A stretch of DNA of 40,356 nucleotides from CAYVBN01 sp964538565 (GCA_964538565.1 CAZIGW010000274.1:1-40356), one strand, 5' to 3'. Positions 10,495-19,551 are shown, counted from the stretch's first letter. Numbers and translations: made by a program. Notes: generated by a model from the letters alone, not told the origin.

Positions 10495-11460
10495 CTATTT
10501 CGCCGGCTTCTGGATCTGGATCACCTCGGCGATCTGGTCCTTGGCGAGCGGCATGGGAATGAACTTGAGATTGACGGCCTCTTCCATCAGCGAGTCGAGG
10601 CCCTTGATCTCGTCCGGCCAGATCAGCGACTTGGGGAAGAATTCGTCGCGCACCCGCTTGGCGAGCGGCTCGGAGATGTGCGCGAACGCCGCGTAGTCCT
10701 TGATGACCTGCGGATCGTCGCCGTACATGTAGTTGATGGTCTCGTGATAGGCGTCCATGAAGCGGCCGATGACGTCCTTGCGCTTCGTCAGCGCATCCGC
10801 GTTGGCGACGATCACGCGGATCGTCTGGCCACGCACGATGGCCGCGTCGGTCGCACGGGCGATGAGGCGGATCTTTCCCTCGTCCATCTCCTTGAGGCCG
10901 AAGGGCGGCGCCGCCCAGCCGACGTCGACCTGGCCGGTCATCACCGCGGTCAGGGTAGACGACGGGTTGCCGGTCGGGATCGGCGTCGCGTTGAGCTTGA
11001 ATTCCTTGATGAAGGCACGCACGACGCTGTCGGTCGACGAGCCCTTGGTGGAGAATGCGATCGTCTTTCCGTCGGTGTCTTTCAGCGACTTGATGCTGGA
11101 TTCCGTCTTGGCGTACCAGTAGTCGGCGGCTCCCGTCGCCTCCGCGCCGATGATGCGCACCGGCGCGCCCTTCACGTAGGCGCCGAGCGCGCCGAGCGTG
11201 CCGACGGCGAGGCCGAGATCGACGCTTCCGGCGATCACCGGCTGCAGCGTCTCGCCGCTGCCGGAGGTGTAGATCATCTCGAGCTCGAGCCCGTGCTTCT
11301 TGAAGATGCCCGCCTTGGTGCCAAGCTCGGCCACGGCGGTGTCCCAGTTGCCGCGCTGGCCGATGGTGAGCTTGACGGTGTCGGCGGCCTGAGCCTGCGC
11401 CGTCGCGACAAGCAGTCCCGCCGCAGCGAGCATCAACGAAAGCCTTGCAAGACGTGCCAT
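10495..11460 (-). CDS. ABC transporter substrate-binding protein, NitT/TauT (NMT1/SsuA) type
   Basis: 321 residues. A Sec signal peptide (MARLARLSLMLAAAGLLVATAQAQA) is followed by a type II periplasmic binding fold: KLTIGQRGNWDTAVAELGTKAGIFKKHGLELEMIYTSG, then GSVDLGLAVGTLGALGAYVKGAP and the hinge region TGNPSSTLTAVMTGQVDVGWAAPPFG. This fits the SsuA/TauA/NrtA/ThiY superfamily that delivers small anions or aromatic acids to inner-membrane permeases. ATG 11460 has AGGGGAAAG about 5 bases upstream. It is the last gene of the leftward set ThDP enzyme - ATPase - permease - permease - binding protein, following the second permease by 41 bases. Confidence 0.9.
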   Translation of the reverse strand: MARLARLSLMLAAAGLLVATAQAQAADTVKLTIGQRGNWDTAVAELGTKAGIFKKHGLELEMIYTSGSGETLQPVIAGSVDLGLAVGTLGALGAYVKGAPVRIIGAEATGAADYWYAKTESSIKSLKDTDGKTIAFSTKGSSTDSVVRAFIKEFKLNATPIPTGNPSSTLTAVMTGQVDVGWAAPPFGLKEMDEGKIRLIARATDAAIVRGQTIRVIVANADALTKRKDVIGRFMDAYHETINYMYGDDPQVIKDYAAFAHISEPLAKRVRDEFFPKSLIWPDEIKGLDSLMEEAVNLKFIPMPLAKDQIAEVIQIQKPAK

Positions 11461-11501
11461 GAGTCTTTCCCCTATGTTTCGGTCAATCCGGTCGCGCACG
11501 G

Positions 11502-12296
11502 TCAGGATCGCCTGATCGAGTCCAGTCCGCCAAGTCGTCCGACCAGCGCGTTCGCCCCGATGGCGAGCACGAACAGCACGATCAGCATGGCGTACATGCG
11601 CGGCATGTCGAACAGGCTGTAGGCCTGGATGATGAGAAAGCCGATGCCGCGGTTCGACAGCTTCGTCTCGGCGAGCAGCGTTCCGATGATGGAGACGCCG
11701 AGACCGAGCCGCACGCCGTTGATGATCGGATGGCGCATGGCCGGCAGGTAGATCTTCGTCACCATCTGCCAGGTGCTGACGCGGAAGCTGCGGCCGACCC
11801 GGATCAGCACCGTGTCGACGCGCCGCACGCCGGCGGCCGCGGACAGCGCGATCGGGAAGAAGCAGGAGATCGCCCCCATCGCGACCTTCGATCCGGTGCC
11901 GACGCCGAACCACATGATCATGATGGGGAAGAAGATGATCTTGGGGGTCGGGCCGAGATAGTAGAGATAGGGCTCGAAGGCGCGGCCGATGAAGCGGTTG
12001 GTGCCGAGCACCAGCCCGACGAGCAGCCCGCTCACGCCGCCGACGAGCAGGCCGACCGCGACCTCGCCCGTCGTCACGCCGAGGTGCCAGTAATACTCGG
12101 ACGTCGACAACAGCTTCACCAGCGCGACCGCTATGGTGAGGAGCGACGGCACCACGTCGCGATAGAGCAAGCCCGACATGGCGACGACCTGCCAGGTGAC
12201 GAGGATAGTCAGGATGATGACGATCCTCACCTGGGTGACGGGGTTCGCCCAGACGGACGGCGCTGTGACGCCGCTCAATCGACCGGTCTCAGCCAT
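11502..12296 (-). CDS. ABC transporter permease, SsuC/TauC type (second permease)
   Basis: About 264 residues with six membrane segments, starting with VRIVIILTILVTWQVVAMSGLL. The cytoplasmic EAA loop that contacts the ATPase is visible as VRVGRSFRVSTWQMVTKIYLPAMRHPIINGVRLGLG. It belongs to the BPD_transp_1 family of NitT/TauT importers. ATG 12296 overlaps the end of the upstream permease (stop at 12275) by 22 bases, a sign of coupling; an in-frame start at 12329 lies deeper inside that gene. With the other permease it probably forms a heterodimeric channel, unlike the single-permease homodimer usual in tau and ssu operons. Confidence 0.9.
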   Translation of the reverse strand: MAETGRLSGVTAPSVWANPVTQVRIVIILTILVTWQVVAMSGLLYRDVVPSLLTIAVALVKLLSTSEYYWHLGVTTGEVAVGLLVGGVSGLLVGLVLGTNRFIGRAFEPYLYYLGPTPKIIFFPIMIMWFGVGTGSKVAMGAISCFFPIALSAAAGVRRVDTVLIRVGRSFRVSTWQMVTKIYLPAMRHPIINGVRLGLGVSIIGTLLAETKLSNRGIGFLIIQAYSLFDMPRMYAMLIVLFVLAIGANALVGRLGGLDSIRRS

Positions 12297-13045
12297 CTTT
12301 CGATCCGTTCGGTGACGACGAAGAAGCACACGCTGACCAGGATGACGAAGCAGATCGCCGCGTAGGTGCCGGGCAGATCATAGCGCTCGGCGAGGTCGTT
12401 GATGAGCTGGCCGAGCCCGCCGAAGTTGATGAGGAACTCGACGCCCACGACGTTGATCAGCGTAAAGATGAGTCCGAGCCGCAGGCCGACGAAGATCGTC
12501 GGCATCGCCGCCGGGAGCAGGATCTTCACGAACTGCTGCGTCGGAGTGAGATTGAAGCTGCGCCCGACGTTGATCAGCACGCGCCGCGTGCCGGCGAGGC
12601 CTTCGAGCGTCTTGAGGATCACGGGCGGCAGGCCGGCGACGAAGCCCATCATGATGATGGTCATGGCGCTGCGCCCGAAGATCACCAGGAACAGCGGATA
12701 CATCAGCACGGTCGGCGCCGACGCGAAGGCCGCGACCCAGGTCTCGCAGGCGAGCCGCAGCAGCTGCACGCGGTAGAGCAGGATGCCGAGCGGGATGCCG
12801 ACGAGCGCGATCATCGAGCCGGCGGCCAGCGATTCGAAGAAGGTGAGGCGGAAGCGCGCGAAGATGTCCTCTTCGAGGATCACCCGTTCGAAGCTGTCGG
12901 CGATCTGCGAGGGCATCGGCACGATATAGCGGTTGATGGCGCCGACCCGGATCAGCACCTCGACCAGCAGGAAAAAGCCGATCAGCGAGGCGAAGCCGAC
13001 CAGGACAGGCCCGTAGCGGGTGCGCGCGACGGCGGCGCCGGTCAT
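12275..13045 (-). CDS. ABC transporter permease, SsuC/TauC type (first permease)
   Basis: 256 residues with about six membrane segments (VLVGFASLIGFFLLVEVLI near residue 14; TYAAICFVILVSVCFFVV near the C-terminus). The EAA loop reads INVGRSFNLTPTQQFVKILLPAAMPTIFVGLRLG. ATG 13045 shares an ATGA overlap with the stop of the ATPase gene (13042), so both are translated from one message. Family role: inner-membrane channel for an ABC importer of the nitrate/sulfonate/taurine type. It shares only the general EAA-loop pattern with the downstream permease, so this is not a fresh duplication. Confidence 0.92.
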   Translation of the reverse strand: MTGAAVARTRYGPVLVGFASLIGFFLLVEVLIRVGAINRYIVPMPSQIADSFERVILEEDIFARFRLTFFESLAAGSMIALVGIPLGILLYRVQLLRLACETWVAAFASAPTVLMYPLFLVIFGRSAMTIIMMGFVAGLPPVILKTLEGLAGTRRVLINVGRSFNLTPTQQFVKILLPAAMPTIFVGLRLGLIFTLINVVGVEFLINFGGLGQLINDLAERYDLPGTYAAICFVILVSVCFFVVTERIERWLRPVD

Positions 13046-13920
13046 GAATGATGCTCTCCGCTGTGCCGGGCACGCGATTCATCATCGCGCATGCCGCGGC
13101 TCGCCTCTTCGCGCAGGTCGCTCCAGATCTGCGCGACGTAGCGCCCGAACGCTTCGCTCGAGACGATCTCGGAGGTGCGCGGCCGCGGCAGGCGCACGTC
13201 GACGATGCGCTTCACGCGCCCGGGCCGGTAGGTCATCACCAGGATGCGGTCGGAAAGCTGAACCGCCTCGGTGATGTTGTGCGTGATCAGCAGCGTCGTC
13301 TGTTTCAGCTCCTGTTGGATCTGCAGCACCTTGTCGCCGAGCAGGAGGCGCGTCTGCTCGTCGAGCGCGGCGAACGGCTCGTCCATCAGCAGGATCTTCG
13401 GCTTGGAGGCGAGCGTGCGGGCGATGGCGACGCGCTGGCGCATGCCGCCCGACAGTTCCGCCGGATAGCGGTTCTCGAAGCTGTCGAGGCCGACGAGCGA
13501 AATGAAATGCCGGGCGGTCTCGAAGCGTTCCTTCTTCTTGATTCCGGCGATTTCGAGCGGGAAGGCGACGTTCTCGATCACGGTGCGCCACGGGAACGTC
13601 GATTCCTCCTGGAACACCATGCCGATCGAAGCGTGCGGACCGCTGACGCGTTCGCCGGCGACCACGACCTTGCCGTCGTAGCCGTCGACGAGGCCGCCGA
13701 TGACGTTGAACAGGGTCGATTTCCCGCAGCCGGACGGGCCGATGACCGCCAGGAACTCGCCCGGAGCGACGGTGAACGACATGTGGTCGACCGCGGTCAA
13801 CACGCCTTCCGGCGTGTCGAATCGCTTGACGATGTCGTCGACCACCAGGATCGCGCCGTCGGGCGTCGCGGCTGGGGTCCCGTCGACGAGGCGTCCTGCC
13901 GGCATGGAGGTGGCGCTCAT
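13042..13920 (-). CDS. ABC transporter ATP-binding protein, SsuB/TauB type
   Basis: 292 residues. Walker A GPSGCGKST at 61-69, Q-loop Q104 (MVFQEES), signature LSGGMRQR at 156-163, Walker B ILLMDE at 176-181, and H-loop H214 in LITHNITEA: a complete ATPase that energises the adjoining permeases. A stretch of about 22 residues precedes the domain and a charged tail (MRDDESRARHSGEHHS) follows. ATG 13920 begins 59 bases after the stop of the ThDP enzyme on the same strand, consistent with one transcription unit of five genes. Confidence 0.95.
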   Translation of the reverse strand: MSATSMPAGRLVDGTPAATPDGAILVVDDIVKRFDTPEGVLTAVDHMSFTVAPGEFLAVIGPSGCGKSTLFNVIGGLVDGYDGKVVVAGERVSGPHASIGMVFQEESTFPWRTVIENVAFPLEIAGIKKKERFETARHFISLVGLDSFENRYPAELSGGMRQRVAIARTLASKPKILLMDEPFAALDEQTRLLLGDKVLQIQQELKQTTLLITHNITEAVQLSDRILVMTYRPGRVKRIVDVRLPRPRTSEIVSSEAFGRYVAQIWSDLREEASRGMRDDESRARHSGEHHS

Positions 13921-13979
13921 CTGCCGCTCTCACCTGTTCGCGCTGGTGTTCACCCGAGTGCTCGATCCCGGTCGGATGC

Positions 13980-15806
13980 TCAATCCGTCTTGCCGCGGGT
14001 CATCGCCGCCATCATGATCGGGGTATAGCCCGGTTCCACACGCACGTCGACAACCGCCACGTCCCCCTTGTCCACGGCTTCGATCGCCTGGGCGAACACG
14101 CCGGGCAGATCGGCGAAGCGGGTGACCGGACCGAAGCCGCGCGCCCCCTGGGCCCGCGCAAGCCCGGCCACGTCCACCTCCGGATCGCTCATGCGCTGAC
14201 CGATCCAACGATTTTCGACCGGACGGTGACGCATGCGGGCAACGCGTTCCTGATGCACTTCGTCGTTGAAGAACGAACGATTGTTCGACACCACGAACAG
14301 CAGGGGAATGCGGTAATGCGCCGCCGTCCAGACGGCCGTGTTCCCCATCATGAAATCGCCGTCGCCGCAGATCGCGACCGGCAGCCGGCCAGAGCCCTTG
14401 AGCGCGAGCGCCGCGCCGACCGAAATCCCCGGGCCGCCGCCCACGCCGCCGCCGCCGTCCGAACCGACGTAGTCGAGAGGGTGCTCGAAAGGCCACCAGG
14501 CGTCGTCCCACGAGAGCGGGATGTGCAGGAGCGAGGTGGGCCGGTCGCCCACCGCTTTCTTCAACGTCCGGGCCAGGTGCTCGGTGGTGAGGCGGTCCTC
14601 GGCAAGCGGCGCCGGGGCGGCCGGGCGAACCACGGCGGGCGCTTTCGGCGCCGTATGACCCTTCAGCGTCGCGAGCAGGTCGGGCACGACGCGCCCGGGC
14701 AGGGCGCCGAGCAGGACATCGACCGGCGGCAGCGCCTGATAATCCATGCTCCAGCCCTTGTGCAGCCGGTGGTCGAGCGAGACGTGGATCACCTTGGTCG
14801 CGTTGAGGCCGACGGTGCGCAGCCCGCCGGCGAGATCGACCCAGTCGAGGCTCAGCACCACGTCGGCATCGCGCAGCGCCGCGATGGCGTCGGCCGGCAT
14901 GATGTTGGGAACGCCGGCATGCAGCGGATGCGTGGTCGGGAAGGTGGCGCCGATCTTGAGATCGGTGAGAACCCGGGCGTTGAGGGCTTCCGCCAGCGCG
15001 ACGCGCGCGTTCCATTCGGAAAGATCGCGCGAGGCACGGCCGGAGAAGATCACCGGACGCTTGGCGCCGCGCAGGAGGTCGGCGGCCTGCTTCAAGAGGT
15101 CGGCCGGCGCCGCGCAATCGGCCTGCGGCATGTAGCGTGCCGCCTCGATCGGCGGCAGCTCCTCGGTGAGCTTGGCCTCCTGCATCTCGGCGTCGAGGTT
15201 GATGTAGACCGGCCCCATCGGCGCCGTATTGGCGATCCACGCCGCGCGCAGCAGCGCCTCGCGCGCCGCCGCCGGAGAGGCCGGCTGGTCGTCCCACTTG
15301 GTGAAGTCGCGCACCAGCGCGCCCTGGTCGCGCGCGGTGTGGATCCAGTCGATCCAGGGACGGCGCTTGGCGGCATCGACCGGCCCGGTCGCGCCGAGCA
15401 CCACGACCGGCATGCGGTCGCACCAGGCGTTGAACATCGCCATCGTGGCGTGCATCAGGCCGACGTTGGAATGCACGGCCGCGGCCATCGCCTTGCCGGT
15501 GACCTTGGCGTAGCCGTGCGCGATGGCGACGGCGGCTTCCTCGTGCAGGCACAGAAGCATCTGCGGCCGCGCATTGCCGAGGAAATTGACGATGCTGTCG
15601 TGCAGCCCGCGGTAGCTCGCCCCCGGGTTGAGCGCGATGTAGGGAATATCGAGCGCGCGCAGCGTTTCGGCGACCACGTCGCTGCCGTAGCCCGCGGCGT
15701 TCGTGCCAGCCGGCACCGGCCGCTCGAGCGCAGCCGTTGCCGCGTGGGATGAATTCGGGCTCCCGGCTGCGGATGCTTCGTGTCGTGACGTGGTGCTCTT
15801 GGTCAT
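13980..15806 (-). CDS. Single-chain ThDP-dependent enzyme (acetolactate synthase / benzoylformate decarboxylase type)
   Basis: 608 residues from ATG 15806. It has the three-domain PYR / central / PP layout of the acetolactate synthase superfamily. The cofactor-activating Glu is E89 or E90 in LCLHEEAAVAIAHGYAKVTG, and the ThDP/Mg motif near residue 480 reads GDGDFMMGN, then VVSNNRSFF. A disordered Ser/Ala-rich stretch of about 38 residues precedes the PYR domain. The upstream frame is open to 16004 but has no ribosome binding site and crosses the promoter region. The enzyme probably decarboxylates or condenses a 2-oxo acid; substrate unknown. It heads a leftward unit with an ABC importer and is divergent from a LysR gene, so substrate-induced expression is likely. 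Confidence 0.88.
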   Translation of the reverse strand: MTKSTTSRHEASAAGSPNSSHAATAALERPVPAGTNAAGYGSDVVAETLRALDIPYIALNPGASYRGLHDSIVNFLGNARPQMLLCLHEEAAVAIAHGYAKVTGKAMAAAVHSNVGLMHATMAMFNAWCDRMPVVVLGATGPVDAAKRRPWIDWIHTARDQGALVRDFTKWDDQPASPAAAREALLRAAWIANTAPMGPVYINLDAEMQEAKLTEELPPIEAARYMPQADCAAPADLLKQAADLLRGAKRPVIFSGRASRDLSEWNARVALAEALNARVLTDLKIGATFPTTHPLHAGVPNIMPADAIAALRDADVVLSLDWVDLAGGLRTVGLNATKVIHVSLDHRLHKGWSMDYQALPPVDVLLGALPGRVVPDLLATLKGHTAPKAPAVVRPAAPAPLAEDRLTTEHLARTLKKAVGDRPTSLLHIPLSWDDAWWPFEHPLDYVGSDGGGGVGGGPGISVGAALALKGSGRLPVAICGDGDFMMGNTAVWTAAHYRIPLLFVVSNNRSFFNDEVHQERVARMRHRPVENRWIGQRMSDPEVDVAGLARAQGARGFGPVTRFADLPGVFAQAIEAVDKGDVAVVDVRVEPGYTPIMMAAMTRGKTD

Positions 15807-16085
15807 TTGTTTCACGCTTTCGATCTGGGGCGATGAGGTTTGGGGATGTCTCGCGTCGAAGCGGCGCCGACGCATCCCGGCTCCGTGCGAGCGGAGCGGC
15901 CGGGACGCGGCAGACAGCCTCGACACTGTGGTGGCTCGTTGTCCCTCTGGTGTTTCCCGCGTCTCTTGTTGGCGGAATGCGGCGTGGACCGCTTCCGGGA
16001 CCACACTATAGACTTTGACATTTGCGCACAGAAGTCGCTAGATGCGAACGATATTGTTGCAGAACGTTAAACAATAAATTCCCCC
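15807..16085. promoter_or_regulatory. Shared divergent promoter region, ThDP operon and lysR
   Basis: The 279-base gap between the leftward ThDP enzyme and the rightward LysR gene. On the plus strand TTGACA occurs at 16015-16020 with a weak -10 (TAGATG) 18 bases on. On the minus strand TATAGT (complement of 16005-16010) can be a -10 for the ThDP operon, with a poor -35. The right end holds the T-N11-A operator described separately. The AT-rich part is confined to about 16000-16085. Confidence 0.5.
16053..16075. promoter_or_regulatory. LysR-type operator, T-N11-A inverted repeat
   Basis: ATTGTT (16053-16058), 11 bases, AACAAT (16070-16075): a perfect six-base inverted repeat with exactly the T-N11-A spacing of LysR-family recognition sites. 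It ends 10 bases before the lysR start codon and lies in the divergent promoter region. Binding by the adjacent regulator is inference from family knowledge. Confidence 0.75.
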
Positions 16086-17036
16086 ATGGACCGGTTCCGC
16101 ACCATGGAAAGCTTCGTCCGCGTGGCGCGCTCGGGCAGCTTCACGATCGCGGCCAACCAGCTCGGACTCTCCCGCGCGCTGGTGTCGCGGCATGTCAGCG
16201 ATCTCGAAGCGCGCCTCGGAACGCGGCTGCTCAACCGCTCGACCCGCTCGCTCAATCTCACCGACGAGGGCAGGTCCTATCTCGATTTCTGCGAGCAGGT
16301 GTTTCGCCAGATCGAGGCGAGCGAACGGGCGATCGTGCAGGCGCGCACCGAACCCGCCGGCACCCTCAAGCTCGCCGCGCCGAAATCGTTCGGCACGCTG
16401 CATCTGGCCGACGCCATCATCGATTTCGCCAAGGTCCAGCCGCGGCTGCGGGTTTCGCTCGTGCTCGAGGATGTCTCGTTCCGCGGGTCGTACGATTTCG
16501 TCGAGCGCGGGCTGGACGTCGCACTGCGCATCTCCTCGTCGCGGCATTCCTCGGTGGTCGAGCGGCCGATCACGATGCTCGACTGGGTGGTGTGCGCCTC
16601 GCCCGAGTATCTGATGCGCGAGGGCCGGCCGGCGACGCCGGCGAAACTGACCGACCACGCCTGCCTCGTCCACACCAACGTCACCGCGCACGACCGCATC
16701 TGGCGGTTCGAGGGCGCGAAGGGACCGGTCTCGGTCAAGGTCAATGGCTCCTTCTTCTCCAACAGCGCGCTCGCGCTGCGCAAGGCGGCGCTCGCCGGGC
16801 TCGGCATCGCGCTGCTTCCGCGCTATTCGGTTGCCGACGATCTCGCCGCCGGGACGCTGGTCACGCTGTTTCCGCGCCACCGGATCGCCCAGCGTCCGCT
16901 GCTCGCCGTCTATCCGCGGGCCGAGGTGATCCCGAAGAAGGTGCAGGTCTTCGTCGATTTCCTGTCGACTTGGACCGCAACCCGCGAGATCAACCATCGC
17001 TCCTCGCGCGGACCGTCCTCGCTCGCGCAATTCTGA
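16086..17036 (+). CDS. LysR-family transcriptional regulator
   Basis: 316 residues. The N-terminal winged helix-turn-helix is clear (MESFVRVARSGSFTIAANQLG, SRALVSRHVSDLEARLGTRLL, then NRSTRSLNLTDEG), followed by a type II periplasmic-like effector domain with KLAAPKSFGTLHLADAIIDF and ALRKAALAGLGIALLPRYSVADDL. It belongs to the CrgA/AaeR-like subgroup by its STRSLNLTDEG region. The gene is divergent from the ThDP/ABC unit, and an ideal operator sits between them, so it probably controls that unit and itself in response to the transported compound. Confidence 0.93.
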   Translation: MDRFRTMESFVRVARSGSFTIAANQLGLSRALVSRHVSDLEARLGTRLLNRSTRSLNLTDEGRSYLDFCEQVFRQIEASERAIVQARTEPAGTLKLAAPKSFGTLHLADAIIDFAKVQPRLRVSLVLEDVSFRGSYDFVERGLDVALRISSSRHSSVVERPITMLDWVVCASPEYLMREGRPATPAKLTDHACLVHTNVTAHDRIWRFEGAKGPVSVKVNGSFFSNSALALRKAALAGLGIALLPRYSVADDLAAGTLVTLFPRHRIAQRPLLAVYPRAEVIPKKVQVFVDFLSTWTATREINHRSSRGPSSLAQF

Positions 17037-17048
17037 TCCTGGAGAGCC

Positions 17049-18296
17049 TCAGCGCGCTTCCCGCAGGTGCGCGAGCAGCGCGAGCCCGGCATAGCCGTCG
17101 GCCGGAGTCATGCCGATCTTCTGCTGGAATGCACGCACCGCCAGCATGGTGTCGCGTCCGACCCGCCCGTCGGTGCCGTCCGTGTCGAAGCCGAGCCTCG
17201 TCAGGCGGCGCTGGATCTCCTGCACCTCCGCCAGCGTCGGCGTGCGTTCGCCGCCCGGGAAACCCTGCACGAACGGACCGCGGCCGCGGATGCGATCGGC
17301 GAGATGAACGACCGCCAGCGAATACGAATAGGCGGGATTGTAGGCGCTGACCGCCTTGAAGTTCTGGCCGAGCAGGAAGGCGGGGCCGCCGGAAACCGGT
17401 TGCGACAGCCGCGCCTGGTCGTGCGGGCGAGGAAACGCCTCGCCGTCCGCGCGCACAACGCCCGCTTCCTGCCAGTGGGCGTAGCTGCGCGGCCCGCGGT
17501 GCGCGGCGGCGCGGAATCCGCCCGGCAGACGCACCTCGTAGCCCCAGGCCTCGCCGCGGCGATAGCGGCCGCGCTCGAGGAGAAAACGCGCGGTCCCGGC
17601 GAGCGCGTCGTCGGGCGGCCCGTAGGGCGAGACGCGGCCGTCGTGGTTGTAATCGAGGCCGACGTGCAGCCACACCTCCGGCATCCACTGCGTGTGGCCC
17701 ATGGCGCCCGCCCATGAGCCGATCATCTCCTTTGGGCTGGCCCACCCGCGTTCGACGAGCATCAGCGCGTTGAGCAATTCCTGTTCCCAATAGGCGCGCC
17801 GCCGCGGTTCGCCCCAGGCGAGCGCGGCGAGCGCCGGAATGACCGGCCGCATGTACTTCGGGTTGGTGACGACGTCGCCATAGCTCGATTCCACGCCCCA
17901 GAGGGCGAGCAGCACGAAACGGTCCACGCCGTAATCGCGTTCGAGGCGCGCGAGCAACGGCGCATGTTCCTTGGCGCGCTCCTTGCCGGTCATGATGCGC
18001 CAGTCGGAAACGCGGCGGTTGAGATATTGCCAGAGCTGCTCGCGAAACTCCGGCTGGTCGCGCAGCTGTGCGTAGACGCTCGTGTCGGGCCTGAGGCCGG
18101 TCATCACCCGCGCATAGGTCGCCTCGGAGACGCCGCGGGCGCGCGCGCGGGAGCGGAACGTCTGCACCCATTGCTCGAACGGCGCGCGGCCGGGCTTCGC
18201 GTTTGTCCCGCGCGCGGCGAGCAGCGCGAGGCCCACGGCGCCCGCGCGCAGGCACGCCCGCCGCGACATGACGGACGGATGTCCGTTCACCCGCAT
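17049..18296 (-). CDS. Lytic murein transglycosylase, MltB/SLT_2 type, with peptidoglycan-binding domain
   Basis: 415 residues from ATG 18296, which has GAGGA 9 bases upstream. Residues 11-33 form a signal peptide with a twin-arginine-like SRRACLRAG motif. The SLT_2 catalytic domain follows (FEQWVQTFRSRARARGVSEATYARVM), with the catalytic Glu at about residue 136 in ALWGVESSYGDVV and the motif IGSWAGAMGHTQWMPEVW. A C-terminal PG_binding_1 repeat (LAEVQEIQRRLTRLGFDTDGTDGRVG) ends the protein. It cleaves the MurNAc-GlcNAc bond in the periplasm, forming 1,6-anhydroMurNAc ends. The stop lies 12 bases from the convergent lysR stop. Confidence 0.92.
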   Translation of the reverse strand: MRVNGHPSVMSRRACLRAGAVGLALLAARGTNAKPGRAPFEQWVQTFRSRARARGVSEATYARVMTGLRPDTSVYAQLRDQPEFREQLWQYLNRRVSDWRIMTGKERAKEHAPLLARLERDYGVDRFVLLALWGVESSYGDVVTNPKYMRPVIPALAALAWGEPRRRAYWEQELLNALMLVERGWASPKEMIGSWAGAMGHTQWMPEVWLHVGLDYNHDGRVSPYGPPDDALAGTARFLLERGRYRRGEAWGYEVRLPGGFRAAAHRGPRSYAHWQEAGVVRADGEAFPRPHDQARLSQPVSGGPAFLLGQNFKAVSAYNPAYSYSLAVVHLADRIRGRGPFVQGFPGGERTPTLAEVQEIQRRLTRLGFDTDGTDGRVGRDTMLAVRAFQQKIGMTPADGYAGLALLAHLREAR

Positions 18297-18423
18297 ACGG
18301 GCGTCCTCGCTCGAAATCCGCCCGCGCGGATCGGCGACCAACGGCGGAAGGCGATCATGTGCTCCCGTTCTCCTCCTCGTAGCGGCGGCGCGAATCCAGG
18401 ATCGCCGGCCGGTGCGTCCCCAT

Positions 18424-19470
18424 TCAGCTTCCCGGGTCCAGCAGCTCCTTGGCGCGCGCGACGACGGGCGCCGGCGTGTCGACGATCGATGTGGCGATCG
18501 TCTGCGCATCGACACCCCGGACCGGACTGATGTCGAGCCGCAGCTTGGCCGCCTCTGCCAGGAACTCGGGGTCCTTCATGGTGTCGTCGAAGGCCTTGCG
18601 CAGCGCGGCGACGCGCTCGGGCGGCGTGTCGGGGGTCGTGACGATGGCACGGGAAATGCCGGTATCCGCCGAGATGAAGGTCAGCACCTGGCGGTCGTGC
18701 TCGTTCCGGGCGAGGTCCTGCATCAGCGGCACGTCGGCAAGTTCGGGATGACGCTTCAGCCCGATCTGCACCAGAATGTTGATCTTCTTCTCGGCGATCC
18801 ATTGCGGCCGCGTGGCCTTCCACGACGCCCAGGAATTCGAGCCGCGTCCGCCGATCTCGCCGCGCTCCATGGCGAGGTTCATCTCGTTGCCGCCCGGATA
18901 GCCGGCGACGATCTTGAACTTGGTGCCGACCAGAGCGTTGAGCGAGGCCGGATAGTAGTAGGTCCCGGTGCCGCGGCCGGTCGCGCCCAGGACCAGCTCG
19001 CGCTCCATCGCGTCCTTGATGGTGCGGACCCCGGTCGTGTACCAGGAATTGATGACGTTCGGCGAATCGCTGGTGTTCCCGATCCAGTTGAAGCGCCTGA
19101 CGTCGAATTCGACGCCGGTGGCGTGGATCGCCTGCGAGACCGGCATGTTCTGCGTGATCATCAGGATCACGGTCCCGTCGGTCGGCGCCGCCCTGGCGAG
19201 CCAGTTGGCTGCGGTCACGCCGCCTGCGCCCGGCATGTTGCGCGGCAGGATCGTGGGCTCGCCCGGAATGTGCTTGCCCATGTGGCGCGCGAGCAGGCGC
19301 GCGCGGATATCGTAGTCGCCGCCGACCGAGACGCCGATAACCATCGAAATGGTCTTGCCGCGATAGAAGTCAGCCACCGGATCGGCAGCGGCGGGTGTCC
19401 TGGCGTAGGTCATGGCCGTCACTGCGACCGCCAAGGCCAGCAAGGTTTGAACCGGATCACGCAGCCCCAT
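18424..19470 (-). CDS. Bug/TctC-family solute-binding protein, without its membrane partners
   Basis: 348 residues. A signal peptide (hydrophobic core LLALAVAVTAMTY, cleavage near AAA) is followed by DFYRGKTISMVIGVSVGGDYDIRARLLARHM and PGAGGVTAANWLA, hallmarks of periplasmic binding proteins for tripartite tricarboxylate transporters. ATG 19470 is preferred over ATG 19476 because GGGAGG then stands six bases upstream. No TctA or TctB gene lies near, as is usual for these expanded binding proteins. The oxaloacetate-decarboxylase-like gene is 113 bases upstream on the same strand but a hairpin separates them, so a joint function is possible but not demonstrated. Ligand unknown, probably a carboxylate. 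Confidence 0.85.
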   Translation of the reverse strand: MGLRDPVQTLLALAVAVTAMTYARTPAAADPVADFYRGKTISMVIGVSVGGDYDIRARLLARHMGKHIPGEPTILPRNMPGAGGVTAANWLARAAPTDGTVILMITQNMPVSQAIHATGVEFDVRRFNWIGNTSDSPNVINSWYTTGVRTIKDAMERELVLGATGRGTGTYYYPASLNALVGTKFKIVAGYPGGNEMNLAMERGEIGGRGSNSWASWKATRPQWIAEKKINILVQIGLKRHPELADVPLMQDLARNEHDRQVLTFISADTGISRAIVTTPDTPPERVAALRKAFDDTMKDPEFLAEAAKLRLDISPVRGVDAQTIATSIVDTPAPVVARAKELLDPGS

Positions 19471-19551
19471 GGACATCCTCCCGCAAGTTTCCGCGGCCCG
19501 GTCGCTTCAAGGAATGCGGGGCCGTCGGGGCGAACGATACGGGCAAGCTCC

